From an uncultured Eubacterium sp. (lineage in GTDB: Bacteria; Bacillota; Clostridia; Lachnospirales; Lachnospiraceae): 35,545 bases of DNA. Made by a program: the position numbers and the translations under genes. Of this stretch, positions 24,205-32,337 are shown in pieces. How positions within the stretch are numbered: position 1 is the first letter of the stretch; each line of letters starts with the position of its first letter. The notes beneath the pieces are model-generated. The model worked only from the letters and a program-made list of their open reading frames with translations, was not told where the DNA came from and made no database searches. The stretch covers positions 1 to 35,545 of the forward strand of contig URAI01000017.1 in NCBI GenBank assembly GCA_900545725.1. Reading direction: 5' to 3'.

Positions 24205-25956
24205 CTACTTACTCTCCTTATCAGATTCATATACCAGATTATCACTTATATATCCCGCTATAACCATAGTCTTGTCTATCTTTTTATTATATTCATAATT
24301 AGATACTAATGTATACAGCTTATTACCTCTTTTATTAATCAACTTAAAATTATGATTATATTTTTCAAAATAATGTGTCAGCTTTTTTAATAGCATTTCA
24401 TTATTTCTACAGCTCAGAAACGGATTTGCAAGTGAATGTGCTTTATCCTTTGATTTGCTAAGTGATACAAAGTATCTTATAAGCTGACCCACAGCATATA
24501 AATATTCATCATCATTTTCACATACCTGATAATCTGAAGCATTAATCTTTGTTTTTATACTTGAACGAATCCCAATATACTTATTTCCCATATCCTCTCC
24601 TCCAAAATACTCCTCAAAAGAATCCATCATATTAAACTGTAATAAAGCCTTTCCAATATATCCTTCATTTATAGAATTTTTAATCATATCAAGACTTACA
24701 CTTTTTATAACATGTCTAATATTATTTTTCTGTCCCTTATAAATCCATGCAGATATTATATCCCTCGACATAATTATATTTCTCTTAACCAAAGGATTTT
24801 TTATCGTAATCTCATCTACATCATTAAAAAGATTGCTTTTAAGACATTTAAAAAATAGAATCTCATTCAAAATATTCATTATATCTGTCTTCTTATTATA
24901 TTCTGTATAAAAATGTCTATATTTATCTATTTTTCCATCAGGCTCACGTGATAAAACATTTTTAAATATAAACTTTTTAGCAAGATTATATTTATAATCT
25001 ACAATCGTATCCTGATATTTAATCAGAACTGCCTTACCCATTTGAATCTGTATAAAGTATCCTGCAAAATTTCCTTCAATAAATTCTCCATTTTGAAGTG
25101 CTGTAATTTTTTTACTGACATCATTAAAAAAAATATTATAATATCCTAAGTTTGCCTTATTTGTCAAAAAGTCAAAAAACTTTCTTTGTAACAGAACCTG
25201 CTCTACCTCTATTAGATTGGGAACTGATAACTTTCTTGTCTTATGTTCCAGATACGGTTTTTTCGAGTTAAGTCCAAGGTTATCGCCGGACAAGCCATAA
25301 ATATTATTATCTATTTCTATATTATAATCATTTTTATTATAAATCTTTGTCACAACATATCTTTTTTCTTCTTTTATATATGTATCTGTATCATCCTCAA
25401 AAAATATTTTAAGGTACTTCTTTTTTTTTAGATTTAACGCAAGCTTATCAAGTTCAAATATATTATTTTTTATCCAGCTTCTGTTTTTTTCCAGTTGTGC
25501 AATATTAACATCACCTATTTTATTATAAATATAATCATACATGATAAGGTCGGCATTTTTATATTTATCTCTAGGATTTCTAAGTATGTCAAAGTATCTG
25601 TCTATAGCCTCTAATTTGAGTTTTCCATTATCAAAACTATCGTATTTTACCCAAAATGACATATAATTATTGGAATGTACCACTTTCTTAGGATCTTGTG
25701 GTTTATCCATGCTTACAAGCCTGCTATGATAATCGTAAAAACATATATCTCTATATACTCTATCTGATTGATTAATCCCAATCAATCTTTTATTTTTCTT
25801 ATCATATTTTATGGAGCAAGCCATTATTGTTCCATCCTTTTTGACAATAATATAATCTCCTTCTGTCGGTATATATTCATCCAATATTATATCTCTGCCT
25901 TTTTGTAATTCGTTTTCCATCTGCTCTTTAAATATCTCTACACATTCCTGCAGCAC
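24205..25956 (-). CDS. cas8b: Cas8b (Csh1-like) large subunit
   Basis: Large Cascade subunit Cas8b1/Csh1, which recognises the PAM and helps recruit Cas3. It has 583 aa. The N-terminus (LQECVEIFKEQMENELQKGRD...YIPTEGDYIIV) and overall layout fit the I-B Csh1 family, which is poorly conserved; there are no catalytic motifs to point to. The start is a GTG at 25956 with GGGGAGG eight nt upstream. An earlier GTG (25965) touches that ribosome site. A 29-codon open frame and a weak hairpin precede it. Gene order between cas6 and cas7 supports the call. Confidence 0.9.
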   Translation of the reverse strand: MLQECVEIFKEQMENELQKGRDIILDEYIPTEGDYIIVKKDGTIMACSIKYDKKNKRLIGINQSDRVYRDICFYDYHSRLVSMDKPQDPKKVVHSNNYMSFWVKYDSFDNGKLKLEAIDRYFDILRNPRDKYKNADLIMYDYIYNKIGDVNIAQLEKNRSWIKNNIFELDKLALNLKKKKYLKIFFEDDTDTYIKEEKRYVVTKIYNKNDYNIEIDNNIYGLSGDNLGLNSKKPYLEHKTRKLSVPNLIEVEQVLLQRKFFDFLTNKANLGYYNIFFNDVSKKITALQNGEFIEGNFAGYFIQIQMGKAVLIKYQDTIVDYKYNLAKKFIFKNVLSREPDGKIDKYRHFYTEYNKKTDIMNILNEILFFKCLKSNLFNDVDEITIKNPLVKRNIIMSRDIISAWIYKGQKNNIRHVIKSVSLDMIKNSINEGYIGKALLQFNMMDSFEEYFGGEDMGNKYIGIRSSIKTKINASDYQVCENDDEYLYAVGQLIRYFVSLSKSKDKAHSLANPFLSCRNNEMLLKKLTHYFEKYNHNFKLINKRGNKLYTLVSNYEYNKKIDKTMVIAGYISDNLVYESDKESK

Positions 25957-25973
25957 AAGCTTCACCTCCCCAA

Positions 25974-26063
25974 TTATTTATATTTTTCATATTTATTATT
26001 TTTACACCAGTCGCCCATTTGTACATGTCTATATTGTGAAAATACATTATAAAATCTACTCAT
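25974..26063 (-). CDS. Possible short ORF between cas6 and cas8b (29 aa)
   Basis: An ATG-started frame of 29 codons (begins MSRFYNVFSQYRHVQMGDWC, then Lys/Asn/Tyr-rich) ends just before the cas8b ribosome site. The residue make-up looks protein-like and the position would allow coupling to cas8b. The ribosome site is poor, and an out-of-frame 8-codon ORF overlaps its start. It could be a leader peptide, a remnant or chance. No function is assigned. Confidence 0.25.
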   Translation of the reverse strand: MSRFYNVFSQYRHVQMGDWCKNNKYEKYK

Positions 26064-26131
26064 GTAATTTACCATCTGCCATAAAAAACAGTACATCTTT
26101 CAAAAAAATACTGCTTTGCAATAGTAATCAA

Positions 26132-26833
26132 CTACATAGGTACATAATTGCAATAGCCGAATCCTCTCGCGTTAGTCGTTCCAAGACCTGTTCCCAATGC
26201 GAAATAAGCTAGCTCTTGTGCCATATTGTTATCTGCTATCTTAATACTTATCTTATCTCCAAGAAGCTTAATCTTCTCCTTATAAAGATTCGCTATAGGC
26301 TTTCTATTAATGAACTTTATATATGTATATAGTTCAAAATCCTCATTGATTTTCTGATTAGTAAATTCATTATATTTTTTTATCAAATTCTCTTTAAGAA
26401 GTCTTTCATACTCATCTAATGACATCTTATCCCGCCAATATCCATTGTCACTCTTTATAATTACAGGTGTCAGCGTATATAGCTCTGATATCAGCTTTTT
26501 ATGAATTATTCTGTTTTCAACGGTCAGTCCCTTTAATTTATCAGTATAATGATTTCTTAATATATTTGAAAAATATGATGCAAGTTCAGGATTAACCGTT
26601 CTAATAATAATCGTATATATATGATCCTTTTTATAAATGCCATCCTTTTCCAGCGGATGCATGCCATTCAGTACATACACCTTGAAACAGTTAGTTTCAT
26701 GGAACTCTCTCCATATCTCATCCTTTGCAAGTGCTGAATCAATAAATGCTGTTTCTACTGAAAGCATATCTTCGTATGTTATATCTGCTAATGTATATAA
26801 TTTTAATCTTAATTCATATACTTGTATCTTCAT
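26132..26833 (-). CDS. cas6: Cas6 crRNA endoribonuclease
   Basis: Cas6, the RAMP endoribonuclease that cuts pre-crRNA at the base of each repeat hairpin, leaving the 8-nt handle. It has 233 aa. The tandem ferredoxin-like fold is inferred from MKIQVYELRLKLYTL at the N-terminus, and the diagnostic C-terminal glycine-rich loop is ALGTGLGTTNARGFGYC (about 212-228). It is the first gene of the minus-strand cas operon, with a strong promoter (26899-26927), a leader of about 58 nt and an AAAGGGG ribosome site about 11 nt from the ATG. The promoter is the apparent target of the divergent mini-CRISPR RNA. Confidence 0.93.
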   Translation of the reverse strand: MKIQVYELRLKLYTLADITYEDMLSVETAFIDSALAKDEIWREFHETNCFKVYVLNGMHPLEKDGIYKKDHIYTIIIRTVNPELASYFSNILRNHYTDKLKGLTVENRIIHKKLISELYTLTPVIIKSDNGYWRDKMSLDEYERLLKENLIKKYNEFTNQKINEDFELYTYIKFINRKPIANLYKEKIKLLGDKISIKIADNNMAQELAYFALGTGLGTTNARGFGYCNYVPM

Positions 26834-26879
26834 TTATTTACAATCCCCTTTCAATATACATATAATATATTAAAATTAA

Positions 26880-26912
26880 TCAAGTTTATTATGTTCATAA
26901 TATATTATTTAT
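26880..26912 (+). promoter_or_regulatory. Protospacer-like target of the mini-CRISPR spacer, with TCA in PAM position
   Basis: TCA (26880-26882) followed by 30 nt matching the mini-CRISPR spacer at 22 of 30 positions. Positions 1-5 and 7-18 match exactly, position 6 mismatches, and the distal 12 match at only five places. The matched part covers the cas6 transcription start and the end of its -10 box. Confidence 0.82.
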
Positions 26913-26927
26913 ATTAATCTCTGTCAA
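26899..26927 (-). promoter_or_regulatory. Sigma-A promoter of the cas6-8b-7-5-3 operon
   Basis: On the minus strand, TTGACA (26922-26927), a 17-nt spacer, then TATATT (26899-26904). The predicted start is near 26892, about 58 nt before the cas6 ATG. Confidence 0.8.
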
Positions 26928-27002
26928 TATTAAAAATAATTATTTCTATCAATTTTCTATGTTATAATTATATACATTTCTTAATATAGTGTTTTTGATA
27001 AA

Positions 27003-27125
27003 GTGGAAAATCTTTATCATATTTACTATGCCATTCGAGAATCTAATGATATAATTAATGACAGGCTAAAAAGAATTTATGTTAATACCAAATATTGTTA
27101 CAAAGAAACTAATTATTTTTATTAA
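27003..27125 (+). CDS. Possible short ORF between cas6 promoter and mini-CRISPR (40 aa)
   Basis: A GTG-started frame of 40 codons with a protein-like make-up (VENLYHIYYAIRESNDIIND, then basic and Tyr-rich). There is no ribosome site. A TGATAAAG/CTTTATCA hairpin (26996-27019) overlaps the start, and a TATAAT (26963-26968) with a poor -35 lies upstream. It may be a remnant of an older gene. A toxin partner of the CreT type is imaginable but unsupported. Confidence 0.22.
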   Translation: MENLYHIYYAIRESNDIINDRLKRIYVNTKYCYKETNYFY

Positions 27126-27133
27126 ATATATTA

Positions 27134-27162
27134 TTGAATTATCCAATTATTTTTTGTATATT
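27134..27162 (+). promoter_or_regulatory. Promoter of the mini-CRISPR RNA
   Basis: TTGAAT (27134-27139), a 17-nt spacer, then TATATT (27157-27162). The predicted start is near 27169, seven nt before the first degenerate repeat. The -10 box is identical to that of cas6. Confidence 0.72.
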
Positions 27163-27168
27163 AATATC

Positions 27169-27343
27169 ACACTGAGTTAAACACCAATATATAATATATT
27201 GAAATAGTTTTTTATGTTCATAACACTATTTTTTATTTAAACCACAACATTAGATGTATTTTTATCATATACAATTTTTCTAACTTATCTTTTAATATAA
27301 AAAGCTGTTCACACTCTGATTTAGAATGTAAACAGCTTTTATT
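27169..27343 (+). ncRNA. CreR-like mini-CRISPR RNA: degenerate repeat, 30-nt spacer, degenerate repeat
   Basis: The first repeat-like unit (27176-27205) matches the array repeat at 23/30. Its first 8 nt (GTTAAACA) and the last 9 (TATTGAAAT), which include the whole crRNA handle, are exact. In its hairpin one C-G pair has become U-A, so pairing is kept. The second unit (27236-27265), also 23/30, keeps the exact AACATTAGATGTATT Cas6 hairpin but has lost the 3' handle, which is not needed there. Between them is a 30-nt spacer (27206-27235). A promoter precedes and a terminator follows. Cas6 cutting of both units would give one crRNA-like guide. Its seed matches the cas6 promoter. Known relatives in concept are CreR/CreA RNAs of type I-B systems. 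Confidence 0.85.
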
Positions 27344-27349
27344 ATTTAT
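27300..27349. terminator. Bidirectional terminator between mini-CRISPR RNA and membrane protein gene
   Basis: Arms AAAAGCTGTT (27300-27309) and AACAGCTTTT (27331-27340), extended by ACA/TGT and TCT/AGA pairs inside, with T-rich tracts on both strands. It ends the plus-strand mini-CRISPR RNA and the convergent minus-strand gene. Confidence 0.85.
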
Positions 27350-27356
27350 CATGTTC

Positions 27357-28196
27357 TTATCTCTTCCTGACCACAACACTCCACACCCCGATAAGCACAG
27401 CTCCAACCCCTATAAGAACCAGTGCATATACAAATAATGGTGCTACTCTTAATGTTATTGCCCTGCCAAGAAGCTGTTCTGTTAATGATAATGATATAGA
27501 TTTGGCAGCAAACGCAAGAACCGTTGTAATTACTCCACCACACAGGATTGATATTCCTATATCAAATATTGCTCTTATCCTTACACTATTCATAAATACA
27601 ATAAGAATTGTAAATACAGCAAGAAGTATGGATAATATAATCCTTGCAGCTAAAGATGTTAATGCTATATATATCTTAACGGCAGCCATAATATCAGGTG
27701 TAATATAACTTACCACATTATTGCAGCTCTCTGTAATCTTACTCTGTATACTTTGTGCCATATATTTTATAACGGATTGTATTATGGCCTTTTGCATAGT
27801 TCCCAAATTTATATTGGCAGTATCAGTCACAAGCTTTATAATTTCAGTTGAAAGATTGGATATTGAATCTTCAACATGTGCAGCATCAATATGATTAGCA
27901 ATATCTCCCTTACTGCCGTCTTCCGCCACTGTGTCCTCAATAGCTTTAATATATGTTTCTGTTATGTCATTTAAAAACTCATTTTCATTAATATCATCAT
28001 AGATTGCTGTTATCTGCTCTGATGTAACCTCAGGATATGATTCAACAATCACATCTTCTATTTTAGAGCTTATTGCCTTATATATAACAGCCTCTTTAAT
28101 AGCACTGTTACCAATATTTTTTCCAAAAAATGCTATTCCTGCCACTACTGCTGTAAGCATATAACAAAACATAAATAATCTTTTAACAATTTTCAT
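27357..28196 (-). CDS. Integral membrane protein of unknown function (279 aa)
   Basis: I do not recognise a named family. An N-terminal hydrophobic segment (about 5-25) anchors the protein. Residues 30-165 form a polar, largely helical extracytoplasmic-looking domain. Three or four C-terminal membrane segments follow (about 178-205, 213-235, 248-275), ending in RKR. The layout resembles hypothetical membrane proteins common in Clostridia. The ATG has only a modest ribosome site (AAAGGA or the closer GGAAG). It ends at the bidirectional terminator and has no visible link to the cas genes. Confidence 0.65.
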   Translation of the reverse strand: MKIVKRLFMFCYMLTAVVAGIAFFGKNIGNSAIKEAVIYKAISSKIEDVIVESYPEVTSEQITAIYDDINENEFLNDITETYIKAIEDTVAEDGSKGDIANHIDAAHVEDSISNLSTEIIKLVTDTANINLGTMQKAIIQSVIKYMAQSIQSKITESCNNVVSYITPDIMAAVKIYIALTSLAARIILSILLAVFTILIVFMNSVRIRAIFDIGISILCGGVITTVLAFAAKSISLSLTEQLLGRAITLRVAPLFVYALVLIGVGAVLIGVWSVVVRKR

Positions 28197-28419
28197 TCTT
28201 CCAGTTTTCCTTTACAATTTCTATTAAATATATATATATTTCCTTAATATCTCGAATTATACTATGGGGGGTATCTTATAGCAACACCAATTTTGCCTTG
28301 CTCTCTGGATAATTGTTATTTTATGTTGAATTTACATATTAAAGATATTGTTTTAAATATTGTTTATTTTGGGAATTCATGCAGTTAATAATACTTTTAA
28401 TATATTGGAATAAAATAAA

Positions 28420-28451
28420 ACCAACACATTTCAAAATGAATATGTGCTGGT
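28420..28451. terminator. Terminator downstream of purL
   Basis: 10-bp arms ACCAACACAT (28420-28429) and ATGTGCTGGT (28442-28451). On the minus strand they pair fully with one G-U and are followed by TTTATTTTATT. The plus strand also ends in a T-rich tract. Confidence 0.8.
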
Positions 28452-28501
28452 CTTATTTTTATTTATCAACTATTGATTATTTTAGTGTAATCTTTGTCAG
28501 A

Positions 28502-28575
28502 GCTTGAAACCCGGCTGAAACAACATTGTTCCCTCTCACTATAGAGAAACAGGCATCTCACACTGAGATATAATC
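28502..28575. repeat. Dispersed repeat family 2, copy B
   Basis: Matches copy A (7374-7449), including CACTATAGAG and the final ACTGAgATATAA block. It lies between the purL stop and its terminator, so on the minus strand it is part of the purL 3' untranslated region. Confidence 0.55.
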
Positions 28576-28584
28576 AGACTCCCA

Positions 28585-31500
28585 TTACTTAAAATACTTA
28601 ACACCTGATTCAAATATCTTAAGATCCTGTTCTCCATAGATGTTAATTGCAACACTTTCTCCTCTTCTTTCAGAATGTGCCATCTTACCTAAACATCTTC
28701 CATCAGGACTCGTAATACCCTCAACAGCCATGTATGAACCGTTGACATTCCATTCCTCATCCATAGAAACATTTCCTTCAGGATCACAATACTGTGTTGC
28801 TACCTGACCATTTTCAAAGAGCTTATCAAGCCATTCCTTAGGTGCAACAAATCTTCCCTCACCATGTGAAGCCGGATTACAATATACACTGCCAAGCTTT
28901 GCTCCTGCAAGCCATGGGCTCTTGTTAGTAACAACCTTTGTATATACCATCTTAGAGATATGACGGTTAATTGTATTAAATGTAAGTGTTGGTGAATTAC
29001 TATCCTGTCCTGTAATCTTGCCATTAGGCACAAGACCAAGCTTAATAAGAGCCTGAAAACCGTTACAGATACCAAGCGCAAGTCCATCTCTTTCATTAAG
29101 AAGCTTTTCAACTGCTTCCTTCATCTTAGCATTTCTAAATGCTGTTGCAAAGAACTTAGCAGAACCGTCAGGTTCATCACCTGCTGAGAAACCGCCTGGG
29201 AACATGATAATCTGTGACTTGTTAATTGCCTTTTCAAATTCATCAACAGATTCTCTGATTCCTGCCGCATCAAGGTTTTTAAATACCTTAACGATAACAT
29301 CTGCTCCGGCTCTTTCAAATGCCTTAGTACTGTCATATTCACAATTAGTACCAGGAAATACCGGTATAAATACTGTTGGCTTTGCAACCTTATTCTTACA
29401 TACATATACGCTGTCAGCCTTATAAAGCTTAGATTCTACAGGTGTAGTATCCTTGACAGCCTTAGTCGGGAATACATCCTCAAGCTTATCAGACCATACC
29501 TTAAGAGCCTCATCAACAGTTATTACAACATCATTATATACAAACTTAGCATTGTCCTTAACTTCACCAACCTTAGTATAAGCAACATCTATATCTGCTA
29601 ATCTGTCTGCTGGAACTTCTGCTACGATACAGCCGTAAGCAGGTGCAAAAAGTTCTTCCTTAGTAAGACTTCCCTCTAATTCAAAACCAAGCTTATTACC
29701 GAATGCCATCTTACATACTGCCGGCACAAGACCCTTTCCGTCTAATACATATGCAGATACAATGACACCCTTTCCGATAAGCTTATGAATGCCGTCATAG
29801 AGCTTCTTAATCTGCTCAAATACAGGTAAATCATACTTATCCTTTTCTATATCAAATCTTACCAATACATTACCATCTGCCTTAAACTCAGGAGTGATAA
29901 TATCACTTTCTTTAGCAACATCGATTGCAAATGAACAAAGTGTAGGTGGAACATCAATATCTTCAAATGTTCCTGACATGCTGTCCTTACCACCAATTGA
30001 TGGAAGTCCGAAGCCTAACTGTGCTTCATATGCGCCAAGAAGTGCCGAGAATGGCTGACTCCATCTTTCAGGATCTTCTGTCATTCTTCTGAAATATTCC
30101 TGGAATGTAAATCTAATTTTATTAAAATCACCACCTGCTGCCACAATCTTAGCAACAGAATCTGTTACAGCATACATTGCACCATGATATGGACTCCATT
30201 TTGAAAGATATGGATCAAATCCATAAGCCATCATAGTAACTGTGTCACACTTTCCCTTAAGAACTGGTAACTTGGCAACCATAGACTGTGTCTCTGTAAG
30301 CTGGTACTTACCACCATAAGGCATATATACAGAACCGGCACCAATAGAACCATCGAATCTTTCAACAAGACCTTTCTGTGAACACTCATTCAAATCTGAT
30401 AAAGTATTAAGCCACTTAGTCTTAACATCCTCTACCGATACCTTCTCAAGGTAATTATCCTTTTCATCAGGTATATCTACAAGTACTGATGTCTCCTGAT
30501 GTGCTCCGTTAGTATCAAGAAATGCTCTTGAAATATTAACAATATCTTTGCCTCTCCACTCTAATACAAGTCTAGGTTCCTTAGTTACAACAGCTACCTC
30601 AACAGCTTCAAGATTCTCTTCTTCCGCATATTCAAGGAACTGTTTAACATCCTTAGGATCTAACACAACTGCCATTCTTTCCTGTGATTCTGAAATAGCA
30701 AGCTCTGTTCCATCAAGACCTTCATACTTCTTAGGGACTTTATCAAGTGATACCTTAAGACCATCTGCTAATTCACCGATAGCAACCGATACACCGCCTG
30801 CACCAAAATCATTACACTTCTTAACAAGCTTAGTAACCTCAGGTCTTCTGAATAATCTTTGCATCTTACGCTCTGTAGGTGCATTACCCTTCTGAACCTC
30901 TGCACCACAGCTTTCAAGTGACTGCTCTGTATGAACCTTAGATGAACCTGTAGCACCGCCACAGCCATCACGTCCTGTACGTCCGCCTAATAATACTATA
31001 ATATCACCCGGATCAGAATTCTCTCTCTTAACAGCACTTCTTGGAGCTGCTGCTATTACTGCACCTATCTCCATTCTCTTAGCAACATAATCAGGATGAT
31101 ATAATTCCTTAACATATCCTGTTGCAAGACCTATCTGGTTACCATATGAGCTGTATCCTTGTGCCGCACCTGTTACAAGCTTTCTTTGTGGAAGCTTGCC
31201 ATGAAGTGTATCTGATATAGGTACTGTAGGGTCAGCGGCACCTGTAATTCTCATAGCCTGATACACATAAGTACGTCCTGATAACGGATCTCTTATAGCT
31301 CCACCAAGACATGTTGCAGCACCACCAAATGGCTCAATCTCAGTAGGATGATTATGTGTCTCATTCTTAAAATTAACAAGCCATTCTTCTGTCTTTCCAT
31401 CTATTTCTACAGGAACAACTATACTACATGCATTAATCTCATCTGATTCTTCCTGATCAGCAAGCTTTCCTTCTGCTTTGAGCTTCTTCATTGCAAGAAG

Positions 31501-32337
31501 TGCAAGGTCCATAAGACATACAAACTTGTCCTTTCTTCCCTTATAAAGCTCATTTCTGTCTGCAAGATACTTATTATATGAAGCCTGCATCGGCTCTTTA
31601 TAGAAACCGTCCTTAAACTGGACATCCTTAAGCTCTGTAGCAAATGTCGTATGACGGCAATGATCTGACCAATATGTATCAAGCACTCTGATTTCTGTCA
31701 TCGAAGGATCTCTCTTCTCATCATTGTGGAAATATTCCTGAATAAACTTAAAATCCTTAAATGTCATTGCAAGTCCGAGTGAATCATATAATTCACGCAG
31801 CTTGTCTTCCTGCATATCTTTAAAACCATCAAATATTATTACGTCATCAGGTATCTTAAATTCTGTAACAAGTGTCTTAGGAAGTTCACTGGAAGCCTCT
31901 CTTGAATCAACCGGATTAATACAAAGCTCTTTTATCTTTGCCTTCTCTTCTTCAGTAATCTTTCCAGAAATCACATATGTAACAGCCGTCTTAATTACAG
32001 GCACTTCATTTTCATTAAAGAACTTAACACACTGCTCTGCTGAGTCTGCTCTCTGGTCAAACTGTCCCGGGAGAAATTCTACAGAAAATATAAAATCATC
32101 ATCCTTATGTTCAAAATCCATCTCATAAACATTATCTACCGGTGGTTCTGAAAACACTGTTGTAAGTGATTTCTCATAAGTCTCATCTGAAAGATTCTCA
32201 ATATCATAACGTATAAGTTCTCTTACATCTGTAATAGTCTTAATTCCAAGATATCCTGTAATCTCGTCATGAAGTTCCTTTGCTTTTACAGCATATGGTT
32301 TTTTCTTTTCAACAAAAACTCTTTTAACGCCGCTCAT
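28585..32337 (-). CDS. purL: Phosphoribosylformylglycinamidine synthase, single-chain form
   Basis: Large PurL (1250 aa) that converts FGAR to FGAM in purine synthesis using glutamine and ATP. It is a fusion of the PurS-like N-terminal part, the two AIRS-type synthase halves and a C-terminal glutamine amidotransferase. Visible blocks include YWSDHCRHTTF, NHPTEIEPFGGAATCLGGAIRDPLSGR and GGRTGRDGCGGATGSS in the synthase, and IMFPGGFSAGDEPDG, LGICNGFQALIKLGL (nucleophile Cys) and NPASHGEGRF (His and Glu of the triad) in the amidotransferase. The ATG has AGGAGG six nt upstream. No purine riboswitch core was found in the long upstream space. It stands alone here, without other pur genes. Confidence 0.97.
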   Translation of the reverse strand: MSGVKRVFVEKKKPYAVKAKELHDEITGYLGIKTITDVRELIRYDIENLSDETYEKSLTTVFSEPPVDNVYEMDFEHKDDDFIFSVEFLPGQFDQRADSAEQCVKFFNENEVPVIKTAVTYVISGKITEEEKAKIKELCINPVDSREASSELPKTLVTEFKIPDDVIIFDGFKDMQEDKLRELYDSLGLAMTFKDFKFIQEYFHNDEKRDPSMTEIRVLDTYWSDHCRHTTFATELKDVQFKDGFYKEPMQASYNKYLADRNELYKGRKDKFVCLMDLALLAMKKLKAEGKLADQEESDEINACSIVVPVEIDGKTEEWLVNFKNETHNHPTEIEPFGGAATCLGGAIRDPLSGRTYVYQAMRITGAADPTVPISDTLHGKLPQRKLVTGAAQGYSSYGNQIGLATGYVKELYHPDYVAKRMEIGAVIAAAPRSAVKRENSDPGDIIVLLGGRTGRDGCGGATGSSKVHTEQSLESCGAEVQKGNAPTERKMQRLFRRPEVTKLVKKCNDFGAGGVSVAIGELADGLKVSLDKVPKKYEGLDGTELAISESQERMAVVLDPKDVKQFLEYAEEENLEAVEVAVVTKEPRLVLEWRGKDIVNISRAFLDTNGAHQETSVLVDIPDEKDNYLEKVSVEDVKTKWLNTLSDLNECSQKGLVERFDGSIGAGSVYMPYGGKYQLTETQSMVAKLPVLKGKCDTVTMMAYGFDPYLSKWSPYHGAMYAVTDSVAKIVAAGGDFNKIRFTFQEYFRRMTEDPERWSQPFSALLGAYEAQLGFGLPSIGGKDSMSGTFEDIDVPPTLCSFAIDVAKESDIITPEFKADGNVLVRFDIEKDKYDLPVFEQIKKLYDGIHKLIGKGVIVSAYVLDGKGLVPAVCKMAFGNKLGFELEGSLTKEELFAPAYGCIVAEVPADRLADIDVAYTKVGEVKDNAKFVYNDVVITVDEALKVWSDKLEDVFPTKAVKDTTPVESKLYKADSVYVCKNKVAKPTVFIPVFPGTNCEYDSTKAFERAGADVIVKVFKNLDAAGIRESVDEFEKAINKSQIIMFPGGFSAGDEPDGSAKFFATAFRNAKMKEAVEKLLNERDGLALGICNGFQALIKLGLVPNGKITGQDSNSPTLTFNTINRHISKMVYTKVVTNKSPWLAGAKLGSVYCNPASHGEGRFVAPKEWLDKLFENGQVATQYCDPEGNVSMDEEWNVNGSYMAVEGITSPDGRCLGKMAHSERRGESVAINIYGEQDLKIFESGVKYFK

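Larger units (their letters stand above)
28197..28584. other. Intergenic region after purL, 388 nt
   Basis: Holds the family 2 repeat copy (28502-28575) and a terminator (28420-28451). The stretch 28197-28419 is AT-rich. I saw no clear promoter for the downstream membrane protein gene. Confidence 0.5.

Noticed and set aside
26078..26112. AACAGTACAT stretch between cas6 and cas8b resembling the repeat core
   Set aside because: It needs a gap to align, lacks the Cas6 stem and the handle, and has no partner unit. The similarity is not better than expected in AT-rich DNA.
27029..27058. A third repeat-like unit around AATCTAATGATA
   Set aside because: Only about half the positions match the repeat, and neither the stem nor the handle is kept.
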